Notes: generated from the letters alone by a model not told the origin. Positions 26,648 to 36,016 are shown, numbered from the stretch's first letter. The stretch is 64,000 nucleotides of DNA from an uncultured Alistipes sp. (GCA_948442615.1 CAOJSG010000002.1:20289-84288), one strand, 5' to 3'. Numbers and translations: made by a program.

Positions 26648-27523
26648 ATGAGAATGCGCGTGAAAATAGCGGTTGCCGCATTGTCGCTGGCGGTCGCGGG
26701 CTGCCGCGAGCTGCCGGACTATTTCGTGGGCGACCGGACGCTCGCGCGCGTCGGCCGTGCTGAGCTGCAGCTCAGCGAGGTGGCCTCGGTCGCGCCCGAA
26801 GGCGTGACGGGCGAGGACAGCGCGGCGTTCGTGAAGCTCTACGTCGACCGGTGGGTGCGCCGCCGGCTGAAGCTGCGCGAGGCCGAGGAGCTCTTCTCGG
26901 ACGCCGCCGCCGACATCGAGCAGCAGGTCGAGGCCTATCGCCAGGCGCTGCTGATCCGCAAGCTGGAGCGCTACTGCGTGGACCGCGAGGTCGATACGGT
27001 CTTCACCGAGAAGGACATCGCCGCCTATTACGATGCGCACAAGGAGGATTTCCGGCTCGACGGCACGCTGGTCAAGGGGCGCATCCTGCGTTTCGCCGAG
27101 GGCTACCGCCAGTCGAAGAAGCTGCTGGAGCTGATGGCCTTGCCGCAGGAGTCGCGGCAGAAGGAGCTGCGCGACCTGTGCGAGAAAAACGACTTCACGA
27201 TGACCGACTTCACCGGCTCGTGGGTCGATTTCCAGGAGTTCCTGAGCTACCTGCCCACGCTGCGGTCGCAAAGCTACGATCCAGTGCTCGCGTCGGCCGC
27301 CGTGCAGCAGATGCGCGACAGCCATTCGCACTACTATTTCCAGATCACGGGCGTGCGGCGCGCCGGCGAGCCCATTCCGCTCGAACGGCTGCGCCCCACG
27401 ATCCGGCGCATCCTTTTCAACCAGCGCCAGAACGAGGTGATCCGCCGTTACGAGGAGGAGGTCTATGCGCGCGGCGTGGAGGAGAAGGAGGTGAAAATTT
27501 ACGATTGCGATACCAATGAATAA
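26648..27523 (+). CDS. Parvulin-like/SurA-N-type periplasmic lipoprotein
   Basis: This 291-residue exported lipoprotein begins MRMRVKIAVAALSLAVAGC, where the lipobox ends at Cys. The rest is highly helical and charged, with SurA-N-like segments (YVDRWVRRRLKLREAEELF and FTEKDIAAYYDAHKEDFRL). It contains no complete parvulin catalytic core, as is usual for the first gene of this Bacteroidales trio. It probably chaperones outer-membrane proteins together with the SurA-like gene that overlaps its 3-prime end by 8 bp. I prefer 26648 over the ORF-track start at 26573, which would bury the signal peptide and overlap the CPBP gene. Confidence 0.78.
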   Translation: MRMRVKIAVAALSLAVAGCRELPDYFVGDRTLARVGRAELQLSEVASVAPEGVTGEDSAAFVKLYVDRWVRRRLKLREAEELFSDAAADIEQQVEAYRQALLIRKLERYCVDREVDTVFTEKDIAAYYDAHKEDFRLDGTLVKGRILRFAEGYRQSKKLLELMALPQESRQKELRDLCEKNDFTMTDFTGSWVDFQEFLSYLPTLRSQSYDPVLASAAVQQMRDSHSHYYFQITGVRRAGEPIPLERLRPTIRRILFNQRQNEVIRRYEEEVYARGVEEKEVKIYDCDTNE

Positions 27524-28946
27524 ACACGTACGTACTATGTTCCGAAAAATGGTCCTGCTGGCGGTTTCCGTGTCGGCGGTTCTGGGCGCCGCGGCCCAAA
27601 AGCGGGAGGTGATGCTCGACAAGGTGGTCGCCGTGGTGGGCGGCTCGGCGATCCTCCATTCGCAGGTCGAGGAGGCCGCGCGCGAGATGGTCGCGCAGCG
27701 CCGTGCCCAGGGGTACACCTCCGACCGCGATCCGTTCAACGAGGCGCTCGAGGGGCTGATGACCCGCAAGCTGCTCTACAACCAGGCGCAGATCGACTCG
27801 GTCGATGTCAACACGGGCGAGATCGTCTCGCGCGTGGAGGAGCAGGTGCAGCAGATGATCGACATGGCCGGCTCGATCCGCGAACTGGAGACGCAGCACC
27901 ACATGGCGATCTTCAACATCCGCGAGATCCTGCGGCAGAACGCCGAGGAGCAGGCCTACGCCAACGCCATGCAGGGCGAGGTGGTGAACAAGGTGAAGGT
28001 GATCCCGGGCGAGGTCGAGCGCTTCTACAAGACGATCGACAAGGACAGCCTGCCGATGATCGCCGAACAGTACGTCTATGCGCAGATCACCAAATACCCC
28101 AAGTCGATGGTCGAGGCCAAGCAGCGCACGCGCGAACGGCTGCTCGACATGCGCGAGCGTATCATCACGGGGCAGGCGCGGTTCGAGAACCTGGCGCGCA
28201 TGTACTCGGTCGACGGTTCGGCCATGCGCGGCGGCGAGCTGGATCCCACGCCGCTGGCCGGTTTCGACAAGGCCTTCGGCGATGCGCTGGGCGAGCTGAA
28301 GCCCGGGCAGATCTCGGAAGTCGTCGAATCGCAGTTCGGGTTCCACATCATCCAGATGATCGAGAAGCGCGGCAACCTCTACCGCGCGCGCCACATCCTG
28401 CTGCGCCCGGTCTATACGTCGGACGAGCTGGGCGCCTCGCTGCAGACGCTCGACAGCCTGGCCGCGGCGATCCGCTCGGACTCGATCACCTTCGAGAAGG
28501 CCGCGCTGCGGCATTCGGACGACGCGTCGTCGAAGATGAACGGCGGCATCGTCTCGAACCACGACATTCTGGAGCGCTACAACGCCTACGACGCGCGCCT
28601 CACGCAGACCAAGTTCCTCAAGGAGGACTTCGGCAAGATGGGCTACAAGAGCATCGACGACTACAACGCCATCAGCCGTCTCGAGGTGGGCGGGGTCTCC
28701 GACGCCTATCTGACGGAGGACATGCTCGGCAACCAGCTGGCCAAGATCGTCAAGCTGGTCGAGGTGATCCCCACGCACAAGGCCTCGCTCAACGAGGATT
28801 ATCTCAGTCTGGAGGAGATGGCGCTCAACGCCAAGCAGGAGCGGGTGTTCCGCGACTGGCTGTCGAAGCGGATCGACGCGATGTACGTCTACATCGCGCC
28901 CGAATACCGCGACGGGGCGTTCGAGAACAAGCTCTGGGTAAAGTAG
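27516..28946 (+). CDS. SurA-like periplasmic peptidylprolyl isomerase
   Basis: This 476-residue outer-membrane-protein chaperone has a signal peptide around RKMVLLAVSVSAVLGAAAQ. A SurA N-terminal domain follows (MLDKVVAVVGGSAILHSQVEEAA), then a first parvulin domain at about residues 190-285 (FENLARMYSVDGSAMRGGELDPTP...SEVVESQFGFHIIQMIEKRGN), and a second starting at YRARHILLRPV (FEKAALRHSDDASSKMNGGIVSN). It catalyses prolyl isomerisation and escorts unfolded barrels to the BAM complex. It sits between its lipoprotein partner (8-bp overlap) and the OstA-like gene (7-bp gap). A downstream Met at 27537 is an alternative start. Confidence 0.9.
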   Translation: MNKHVRTMFRKMVLLAVSVSAVLGAAAQKREVMLDKVVAVVGGSAILHSQVEEAAREMVAQRRAQGYTSDRDPFNEALEGLMTRKLLYNQAQIDSVDVNTGEIVSRVEEQVQQMIDMAGSIRELETQHHMAIFNIREILRQNAEEQAYANAMQGEVVNKVKVIPGEVERFYKTIDKDSLPMIAEQYVYAQITKYPKSMVEAKQRTRERLLDMRERIITGQARFENLARMYSVDGSAMRGGELDPTPLAGFDKAFGDALGELKPGQISEVVESQFGFHIIQMIEKRGNLYRARHILLRPVYTSDELGASLQTLDSLAAAIRSDSITFEKAALRHSDDASSKMNGGIVSNHDILERYNAYDARLTQTKFLKEDFGKMGYKSIDDYNAISRLEVGGVSDAYLTEDMLGNQLAKIVKLVEVIPTHKASLNEDYLSLEEMALNAKQERVFRDWLSKRIDAMYVYIAPEYRDGAFENKLWVK

Positions 28947-28953
28947 GCGCGCC

Positions 28954-31389
28954 GTGTTCCGAAGATGCGTCATAGCGGCCGCGGTGCTCGCGGCGGGCGG
29001 TCTGATCTTCGCCCAAGGCGGTGGCCCTGCGCCGGACGGGCAGACTGAGAAGAAGCTCATCGACCTGCGGGCCGACCTCACGGGGCCGATCGCTCCGGGC
29101 GATTCGGTGATCTTCCTGGTGGGGAACTTCGCCGCGCAGCACAACGGCGCCGTCATCACGTGCGACAGCGCCGTGCGCTATTCCGACCGGCGGATCGAGT
29201 TCTTCGGCAACGTGCTCATCAACAAGAACACCACTTATATCTACGGCGACCGCGCCGACTACAACGGCGACCTGAACGAGGCACGCGTCTACTCCGATCT
29301 GATCAAGGTCGTGGACGGCGACGCGACGCTCTACACCTACGAATTCGCCTTCAACACGCTCGACAACGTCGGCCGCTTCGGCGGCGGGGGCATCCTCGTC
29401 AACCGCGAGAACCTGCTGGAGTCCGAGCGCGGCTACTACTATGCCGACACGAAGGAGCTGGTCTGCGTCGAGCGGGTCGAGATGCGCAACGACGAATACG
29501 AACTCCGGGGCGACTCGGTGGTCTACGACATGGCCACCGACCACGCCTACTATTTCGAACACACCAACATCTGGAACCGCGACGGCGATTACCTCTATGC
29601 CGACCGGGGGGCCTACGACAAGGCCGATACGCTCTATTCGGTCACGCGCAACGGCTATCTGCTGACCGAACGGCAGGAGGTGTGGAGCGACAGCATCGAC
29701 TATTACCGCGCGGCGGAGCACGCCGTGCTCAGACGCGACATCCAGATCGACGATACGGAGCACAAGGTGCTGGCGTTCGGCGATTACGGGGCCTACTGGA
29801 AAGAGCCCGGCAATGCGTTTCTGACGCGCCGCCCGTCGGTCGTAAGCTACGACACCGAACAGGGCGATTCGCTCTTCATGCGGGCCGATTCGATGTTCCT
29901 CTTCACGCGCAATACGCTGGATGACAGGCGCGAAGCCGAGGCGCTGGCCCGCGAGGCCGCCGAAGGACGCGAGGCGGCTGCGCCCGATGCGCAGACGCCG
30001 CGTCTGCCGCAGCCCGGGGACGAAGACCCGTCGCAGGGCGGTGCGGAGGCCGATGCACCGGCACCGGGCGACGGTGCGGAGGAGGGGGCGGAGCACCTTC
30101 CGGAGCCGGGAGCCGTGCCGCCGGCGGATTCGACGCGACACGTCGCAGGGGCCGATTCGCTTTCGCGCGATGCGGCCGACTCGGTGCAGCTGCCCGCGGC
30201 CGATGCGAAGGCGCTCCGCAAGGAGGCCGAAGCCCGGGCGAAGGCCGAGGCGCGTGCGGCGAAGGCGGCGGCGCGCAAGGAGAAGCTCGAACGGATCGCC
30301 GAGGAGCGGCAGGCCCGGACCACGGCCCGCCTGCTGAAGGAGAAGGAGCGGGAGGAGGCGCGGCTGAACGCCCTCCGGCTGAAGGCCGAGTCGAAACTGC
30401 GGGCGCGTCAGGCGCGGGCCGCACGGCGCGGCAAGTCCGTGGAGACGGACTCGACGGCGCTGCAGCGGATCGATTCGCTCATGGCCGGAAATGCGCACGA
30501 ACAGGATTCGCTGGCCCGGGTGCTGGGCGACTCGACGACGGTCGATTCCGCCGCGCTGCTGCCGGCCGGCGGTGCGGACTCCGTCGGGCTGTCGGCTGCG
30601 GATTCGGCCGCGGCGGATACGGGAATGGTCTACCGGCTGGTGAAGGGTTACCGCAACGTGAAGATCTACCGTTCGGATTTCCAGTCGGTTTGCGATTCGC
30701 TGGTCGCTATCAGCACCGATTCGACGATCCATCTCTATATCGATCCCGTGCTGTGGAACCAGAACAACCAGATCACGTCGGACGTGATGGATGTCTACAC
30801 GGCCGGCCGGCAGCTGGTGAAGGCCGACTTCATCGGTACGCCCATGATGGCGAGCGAACTGGATACGGCGCACTACAACCAGGTGACGGGCAAGGCGATG
30901 ACGGCCTTTTTCCGCGACAACCAGATCTATCGCAACGACGTGAACGGCAATGCCCAGACGATCTACTACATGGAGGACGGCGAACCGCCCGAGATCGTCA
31001 TGATGGGTGTGGTCGAGAGCGGCAGCATTACGTTCTATATCGAGGAGAAGCAGGTGGCCGGCATCACCTACCGCGGGAATCCGGCCTATAAGTTCTATCC
31101 GATCGACAAGGTGCCGGCCGACGAGCCGACCGAACTGAAGGGATTCCGCTGGGAGGGGGCGCGGCGTCCGGCGAAGACCGAGGTGTTCGACCGCGAGATA
31201 CGGCCTTCCGAGCGCGGGATGCGTTCGGAATTGCCGAAACCCGATTTCCCGATCGCCCACCGGATCGAGGAACACAAGCGGCGGCTGATCGAGGAGCGCC
31301 GCTGGGCGGACCGCGACGATGTGCTCGCGCCGCAGATCGACGAGTGGATGCGGTCGTTGGGATTCGTCCCGGGCGAGCCCCGCAAGTAG
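28954..31389 (+). CDS. OstA-like (LptA/LptD-N) protein with long charged insert
   Basis: This 811-residue envelope protein begins with GTG and a signal peptide (MFRRCVIAAAVLAAGGLIFAQ). Residues about 30-325 form an OstA/LptA beta-jellyroll (CDSAVRYSDRRIEFFGNVLINKNTTYIYGDRADYNGD and similar repeats), the fold used for lipopolysaccharide transport. Residues about 328-557 are low-complexity, rich in Ala, Glu, Arg and Lys, with a coiled-coil-like KEAEARAKAEARAAKAAARK segment. Residues about 565-790 return to OstA-like strands (YRNVKIYRSDFQSVCDSL). Many Bacteroidales homologues are shorter, so the insert looks extra. It is third in the parvulin-SurA-OstA operon and probably helps LPS assembly. Confidence 0.85.
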   Translation: MFRRCVIAAAVLAAGGLIFAQGGGPAPDGQTEKKLIDLRADLTGPIAPGDSVIFLVGNFAAQHNGAVITCDSAVRYSDRRIEFFGNVLINKNTTYIYGDRADYNGDLNEARVYSDLIKVVDGDATLYTYEFAFNTLDNVGRFGGGGILVNRENLLESERGYYYADTKELVCVERVEMRNDEYELRGDSVVYDMATDHAYYFEHTNIWNRDGDYLYADRGAYDKADTLYSVTRNGYLLTERQEVWSDSIDYYRAAEHAVLRRDIQIDDTEHKVLAFGDYGAYWKEPGNAFLTRRPSVVSYDTEQGDSLFMRADSMFLFTRNTLDDRREAEALAREAAEGREAAAPDAQTPRLPQPGDEDPSQGGAEADAPAPGDGAEEGAEHLPEPGAVPPADSTRHVAGADSLSRDAADSVQLPAADAKALRKEAEARAKAEARAAKAAARKEKLERIAEERQARTTARLLKEKEREEARLNALRLKAESKLRARQARAARRGKSVETDSTALQRIDSLMAGNAHEQDSLARVLGDSTTVDSAALLPAGGADSVGLSAADSAAADTGMVYRLVKGYRNVKIYRSDFQSVCDSLVAISTDSTIHLYIDPVLWNQNNQITSDVMDVYTAGRQLVKADFIGTPMMASELDTAHYNQVTGKAMTAFFRDNQIYRNDVNGNAQTIYYMEDGEPPEIVMMGVVESGSITFYIEEKQVAGITYRGNPAYKFYPIDKVPADEPTELKGFRWEGARRPAKTEVFDREIRPSERGMRSELPKPDFPIAHRIEEHKRRLIEERRWADRDDVLAPQIDEWMRSLGFVPGEPRK

Positions 31390-31744
31390 TCGGGGAGCAC
31401 GGCGGGCGGTGCGGCTTTGCAAATAGGCGGTCCGGTCTTCGCGACGGGCGGAGGTGGGCCGAACAAGGGGCTTCCGGGCCCGGTGTTCGGTTGACGGATG
31501 CTGATGCTCCGGGGCGCATCGGCGCGACGGATTTTGCCGTGTCGTGCGGCGCAGACGGCCGGCGGGTTGTTGCGGCCGGCGAAACGATCGGCGGGCAGGT
31601 CCGGCTTGCAGGCTGTGCGGCTCTGCGGAGCTCCGCAGAGGCAGGTTCCGGAGGCGCCGACTCCGCGGACCTCTTCGTCCGGGCCGTCGTCCGATGACGG
31701 CGGCCCGGGCGTGGCGTTTTTCATCGATCGAAATACCTTTTGCG
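31390..31744. other. Spacer between OstA-like and NUDIX genes with a 20-bp palindrome
   Basis: About 355 bp of GC-rich DNA without a credible gene. It holds a perfect 20-bp palindrome (CTCTGCGGAGCTCCGCAGAG, 31621-31640), and nearby complementary GGGCCG/CGGCCC arms form a second hairpin. There is no T-run. The box TACCTTTTG (31733-31741) just before the NUDIX start is one base longer than the TAnnTTTG consensus. Confidence 0.6.
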
Positions 31745-32275
31745 ATGCCTTGCGATAACGACAAAGAACTTTTCCCGGTGGTCGATGCCGAGGGGCGGGT
31801 GACGGGATGCGCCACCCGGGGCGAATGCCACGGCGGAGCCATGCTCCTGCATCCGGTGGTCCATCTGCACCTGTTCGATCCGAACGGGGCGCTCTACCTC
31901 CAGAAACGTCCTGCCTGGAAGGACATCCAGCCCGGGCGGTGGGATACGGCGGTCGGCGGGCATGTCGATTTCGGCGAGACGATCGACGAAGCGCTGCGCC
32001 GGGAGGTCCGCGAGGAGTTGGGCATCACGGATTTCGAACCGGAGTTCGTGACGCGCTACGAGTTCAGGTCGGAGCGCGAACGCGAGCTGGTGCATGTGTT
32101 CCGCACGGTCTACGGCGGGGAGGTGCGTCCGAGCGCAGAGCTGGACGGCGGCCGGTTCTGGTCGCCCGAGGAGATCGTGCGGATGAAGGGCCGCGGCGTC
32201 TTCACCCCAAATTTCGAGGGCGAGGTCGGGGCGGTGCTGCATCTCCCGCGGCGCGAATGTTGCGGAACGGAGTGA
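31745..32275 (+). CDS. NUDIX hydrolase
   Basis: This 176-residue pyrophosphohydrolase has an intact NUDIX box, GGHVDFGETIDEALRREVREELGI (G-x5-E-x7-REV-x-EE-x-G). The N-terminus ELFPVVDAEGRVTGCATRGECH and the sequence LYLQKRPAWKDIQPGRWD resemble the YfcD/isopentenyl-isomerase-like NUDIX proteins common in Bacteroides. The substrate is not predictable from sequence. I use ATG 31745 because homologues begin just before ELFPVVD; the ORF-track start at 31544 adds unrelated residues. The mRNA leader may be very short. Confidence 0.9.
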   Translation: MPCDNDKELFPVVDAEGRVTGCATRGECHGGAMLLHPVVHLHLFDPNGALYLQKRPAWKDIQPGRWDTAVGGHVDFGETIDEALRREVREELGITDFEPEFVTRYEFRSERERELVHVFRTVYGGEVRPSAELDGGRFWSPEEIVRMKGRGVFTPNFEGEVGAVLHLPRRECCGTE

Positions 32276-32552
32276 GCGGCGCGCCTGCGGCCGAATCCGT
32301 CTGGGTTTTGCGGATGGATGACCGGGCGGGTTTCCGGCTGCCGCGCGGAGGCGCGGTGCGGATCGCGCACGGCGGACGGTCGGGCCGGGAGGCGGTGTTC
32401 CCGCGGTTGCCGGACGGCTCCGGCAGCACGCGTATTGCGGGTTTTCCGAGGGACGGCGTGCATCGTTTGCGCTGTTTGCGGTCCGGCGGGCGCGCTCCCG
32501 GGACCGGCTGCGCACGGCGGCCGTCGACGGCGGTAATTTCTTTCATCGAGAT

Positions 32553-33893
32553 ATGCAGGATGTACTGAAAAAGTGGACCGATGCCCTGCTCGACTGGCTG
32601 GGCGCGACGACGCAGCAGCACGACGATTGGGACCGTTGGGTGGCCGTGGCGCTGGTGCTGGCGGTGGTCGTGCTTTTCGATTTCGTATGCCGTTTCATTG
32701 CGGTGCACAGCATCCGACGCGTGGTGCTGCGGACGAAGATCACGTGGGACGACGAGCTTTTCAGCGTCGACGTGCTCGACCGGGCCTGCCACATCCTGAG
32801 TGCCCTGCTGCTTTGGGGCATGCTGCCCGTGGTGTTCGATGACGGCCGCTCCGGCCTGCATCTCTTCGTCGTGCGGCTGGTGCAGTCGTATGTCGTGTTC
32901 ACGGTCTTCCGGTTCGTGAGCGCGCTGCTCTATGCGGCGTTCCGGATCGTTTCGGCACGCCCGGCCTGGCAGAACAAACCCATCAAGGGGCTGCGGCAGA
33001 CGGCGCAGGGAATCGCGCTCTTCATCTGCGTGATCCTGATCGTCTCGATCCTCATGGACAAGTCGCCGACGATCCTCTTCACCGGGCTGGGAGCCTCGGC
33101 GGCCATCGTCATGCTCATCTTCAAGGACAGCATCCTCGGCTTCGTGTCGGGCATCCAGCTATCGGCCAACGATATGCTGAAGGTGGGCGACTGGATCCAG
33201 ATGCCGAAGTACGGAGCCGACGGCACGGTGATCGAGGTGACGCTCACGACGGTGAAGGTGCGCAACTGGGACAATACGATCGTCACGCTGCCGCCCTACG
33301 TGCTGGTGAGCGACTCGTTCCAGAACTGGCAGGCTATGAAGCGGTCGGGCGGCCGCCGGGTGATGCGTTCGATCGCGATCGACATGAACAGCGTGCGGTT
33401 CTGCACGCCCGAGATGCTCGCGCGCTATCGCCGGATCGGACTGGTGAGGGAGCATATCGATGCGGCCGAGGAGCGCCGCGCCGCGCGGACCCGTGATGCC
33501 GGTACGGTGCCGGACGCCGATCTCGCGCGCCAGACCAACCTGGGGATCTTCCGGGCCTACGTGGTGAACTATCTGCGCCGCGAAGTGCCCGTGAATCCGC
33601 ATATGACACTGATGGTGAGGCAGCTGCAACCCACCGATTCGGGGCTGCCGCTCCAGCTCTACTTCTTTACGAACACGGTGGACTGGATCGAGTACGAAGG
33701 CATCCAGTCCGATGTGTTCGATCATCTGCTGGCCGTGATCCGCGAGTTCGATCTGCGGGTGTTCCAGCGTCCTGCGGGCTACGACGTCGATCTGCTGCAC
33801 GCTCCGGGCCCCGTGTCAGAGCAGGCACATGAGCATGACCTGGATGACGACCACGCGCAGGAACATGCAGACGGGATAGACCGTGGCGTATGA
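32553..33893 (+). CDS. MscS family mechanosensitive channel
   Basis: This 446-residue protein has four or more N-terminal helices, then the MscS pore and beta domains: LIVSILMDKSPTILFTGLGASAAIVMLIFKDSILGFVSGIQLSANDMLKVGDWIQMP and GADGTVIEVTLTTVKVRNWDNTIVTLPPYVLVSDSFQNW. It releases osmolytes on hypo-osmotic shock and resembles the YbdG/YnaI-size members. The last 26 codons overlap the end of the convergent transporter gene. They give an unusual His/Asp/Glu-rich tail (HEHDLDDDHAQEHAD) because they are antisense to a hydrophobic helix. Confidence 0.92.
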   Translation: MQDVLKKWTDALLDWLGATTQQHDDWDRWVAVALVLAVVVLFDFVCRFIAVHSIRRVVLRTKITWDDELFSVDVLDRACHILSALLLWGMLPVVFDDGRSGLHLFVVRLVQSYVVFTVFRFVSALLYAAFRIVSARPAWQNKPIKGLRQTAQGIALFICVILIVSILMDKSPTILFTGLGASAAIVMLIFKDSILGFVSGIQLSANDMLKVGDWIQMPKYGADGTVIEVTLTTVKVRNWDNTIVTLPPYVLVSDSFQNWQAMKRSGGRRVMRSIAIDMNSVRFCTPEMLARYRRIGLVREHIDAAEERRAARTRDAGTVPDADLARQTNLGIFRAYVVNYLRREVPVNPHMTLMVRQLQPTDSGLPLQLYFFTNTVDWIEYEGIQSDVFDHLLAVIREFDLRVFQRPAGYDVDLLHAPGPVSEQAHEHDLDDDHAQEHADGIDRGV

Positions 33894-35477
33894 CACCGAA
33901 GGGTTGTCGCCCTCGATGGTGTCGTCGGCGTAGTTGAGCGCCATGGGGTTGGCCATGGCGCCGCAGACCATGCCGGCGGTCGATCCGAAGTCGAGGCGCG
34001 AGATCCGCAGCGATGCGAGCGCCGTCAGCACGACCGGAACGAACGTCAGCACGAAGCCGGCCGCCAGCCACAGCATCCCTTCCGGCCGGACGATGGTTTC
34101 GAAGAAATGGGCGCCGGCGTCGAGCCCCAGGCAGGCGAGGTACATCGAGAGCCCCAGGGCGCGCAGCATCAGGTTGGCGCTCTGCGTGGTGTAGGTGATC
34201 ATGTGGATCCGGGGGCCGAACGTCCCGATCAGGATCCCCACCACGATCGGTCCGCCCGCCAGCCCCAGTTTCACGGGGATCGAGACGCCCGGTACCGAGA
34301 GGGGGATGCTGCCCAGCGTCAGCCCGAGAATCAGTCCGATGAATACGGCCGCCAGATTGGGTTCGTCGAGGTTCTTCACGGCATTGCCGAGGATCTTCTC
34401 GACGTTCTGGATCGCCGCGGCCTCGCCGACCACGGTCAGCCGGTCGCCCATCCGCAGCGTCAGGTCGGGCGTGGCCAGCAACTGCACGCCCGAGCGGTAG
34501 ACGCGGCTGATGTTGATGCCGTAGTTGTTGCGCAGGCGCAGCGACGAGAGCTTGCGGCCGTTGATCTCGGGGCGCGTCACCACGATGCGCTGCGAGATGA
34601 GCTGGCTGTCCACGGCGTTCCAGTCGATGCCGTCGCGGTTCCAGTCCTTCTGCTCCTGTTCGCCGAAGATCAGCCGCAGACCGTCGGCGTCGGCGGCCGT
34701 CGTGACCACCAGGATGATGTCGTCGCGCTGCAGGATCTTGTCCGACGTGGGGATCGACACGCGGCCGTCGCGCCATACGCGCGAGATGACGAAGCGGTGG
34801 TGGCTGTGTTCGGCGATCTCGTGCACGCTCTTGCCGAATACGGCCGGGTTGGTCAGGTGGTAGCTGGCGATGAAGACGTTCTTGCGGTGTTCGGCGTCGG
34901 GCCCGGGAAGGTCCGCGGGGCGGACGAAGAGCTTGCGTACGACGATCAGCGCCAGAATCACGCCCACCACGCCCAGCGGATAGGTCAGCGCGCAGCTGAG
35001 CGCGGCGCCGTTGGAGGGCATTCCCAGCTGTTCGAGGGTCTGCTGCGCCGCACCCAGCGCAGGGGTGTTGGTCGTGGCGCCGCAGAGGATGCCGGCCATG
35101 TCGGAGATCGGGATGTTCAGCGCGAGGCTCAGCGCCACGGCCAGCAGAGTCCCGGCCAGCACCAGCAGGACGGCCGGCGTGACGAGGCGGGTCCCCTCGC
35201 TGCGCAGCGAGTTGAAGAATCCCGGTCCTACCTGCAGCCCGAGTGCGTAGACGAAAAGCACCAGCCCGAAGCTTTGGGCGTAGACGAGCATCTGCGGATC
35301 GATCGAAAGGCCGAAGTGGCCCGCCAGGATGCCGACGAAAAAGATGAAGGAGGCGCCCAGGGAGACGCCGCCGAGCCGTATCTTGCCCAGCCCGATTCCC
35401 AGGGTCGCGATCAGCGACAGGACCACCACGGCCTGCAAGGCCGAATGTTCCGTGAACAGGGTGTCAAACCATTCCAT
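33816..35477 (-). CDS. AspT/YidE-type putative transporter with two RCK_C domains
   Basis: This 553-residue protein has two membrane halves of about five helices each around a cytoplasmic centre with two TrkA-C/RCK_C domains, the layout of the AspT/YidE/YbjL antiporter family. Key stretches are the N-terminal GLGKIRLGGVSLGASFIFFVGILAGHFG, VVTRPEINGRKLSSLRLRNNYGINISRV (RCK_C) and GPIVVGILIG. TAGMVCGAMANPMALNYA echoes AGILCGATTNTPALGAA in the first half, showing internal duplication. The substrate is unknown. The ORF track runs to 37412, but the family start is ATG 35477, 14-20 bp after a promoter. The 3-prime end overlaps the MscS gene by 78 bp. Confidence 0.9.
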   Translation of the reverse strand: MEWFDTLFTEHSALQAVVVLSLIATLGIGLGKIRLGGVSLGASFIFFVGILAGHFGLSIDPQMLVYAQSFGLVLFVYALGLQVGPGFFNSLRSEGTRLVTPAVLLVLAGTLLAVALSLALNIPISDMAGILCGATTNTPALGAAQQTLEQLGMPSNGAALSCALTYPLGVVGVILALIVVRKLFVRPADLPGPDAEHRKNVFIASYHLTNPAVFGKSVHEIAEHSHHRFVISRVWRDGRVSIPTSDKILQRDDIILVVTTAADADGLRLIFGEQEQKDWNRDGIDWNAVDSQLISQRIVVTRPEINGRKLSSLRLRNNYGINISRVYRSGVQLLATPDLTLRMGDRLTVVGEAAAIQNVEKILGNAVKNLDEPNLAAVFIGLILGLTLGSIPLSVPGVSIPVKLGLAGGPIVVGILIGTFGPRIHMITYTTQSANLMLRALGLSMYLACLGLDAGAHFFETIVRPEGMLWLAAGFVLTFVPVVLTALASLRISRLDFGSTAGMVCGAMANPMALNYADDTIEGDNPSVSYATVYPVCMFLRVVVIQVMLMCLL

Positions 35478-35497
35478 CGTGCGTGCGATTGTGTCGG

Positions 35498-35505
35498 CAA
35501 AAGTA
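35498..35505 (-). promoter_or_regulatory. Bacteroidota -7 box for the AspT/YidE-type gene
   Basis: TACTTTTG on the minus strand fits TAnnTTTG, about 20 bp before the start. No strong TTTG is seen 19-20 bp upstream. Confidence 0.45.
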
Positions 35506-36016
35506 GGGTAAATTTTTCGGATGATCGCCCCGATGGGATGCTTTTCGTACCGTGGAGGCGGAAAATCCCGCCTTTCGCGCCGTGCGGCGGGGCGTCGGGC
35601 GGTTGTGGGGCGTCCGCCGGCGCGGTTTCGCACGAAGAGGATGCTCCGGGGCGGCGGCTGTCTGCGGCGGGCAGCCGCTCCGGCCGTTTGCTGACATGTC
35701 CGGGGCGTTTTGCAGAATTGCCGGCCGCAGAAGCGGGACCGGGAATCGGTCGGATCGGCTGCGGCTGCGGACCGAATGACTGACTCCGGACCGAATGGTC
35801 GGCCGGGAGAGCGTATGCGGTCCGTCGGCAGGAGGCGTCCGTGCGGACCGGAGATGCGTCGTCCAGCCTTCCGTACGTGAACACGGAAGGCCGGACGCAC
35901 CGGGTGATCCGGCTGCGGTCCGCAGACGGCCCCGCCTGTCCGAGGCCGTCGCCGGACGGGCGGCTGCCGCCCGAAGCCGGATCTGCGGCTGTTCGCGGGG
36001 AACGTCGTCCTCCGGG
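35506..36016. other. GC-rich spacer between transporter and TolC genes
   Basis: About 510 bp with no recognisable gene, very rich in CGG/CCG. A short direct repeat (CGGACCGAATG, twice near 35768 and 35787) is present. I see no terminator for the efflux operon that ends at 36017. Confidence 0.5.

Noticed and set aside
28825-31842. ORF of 1005 residues antisense to the OstA-like gene
   Set aside because: No family motif; it mirrors the strongly supported plus-strand OstA-like protein and arises from high GC content.
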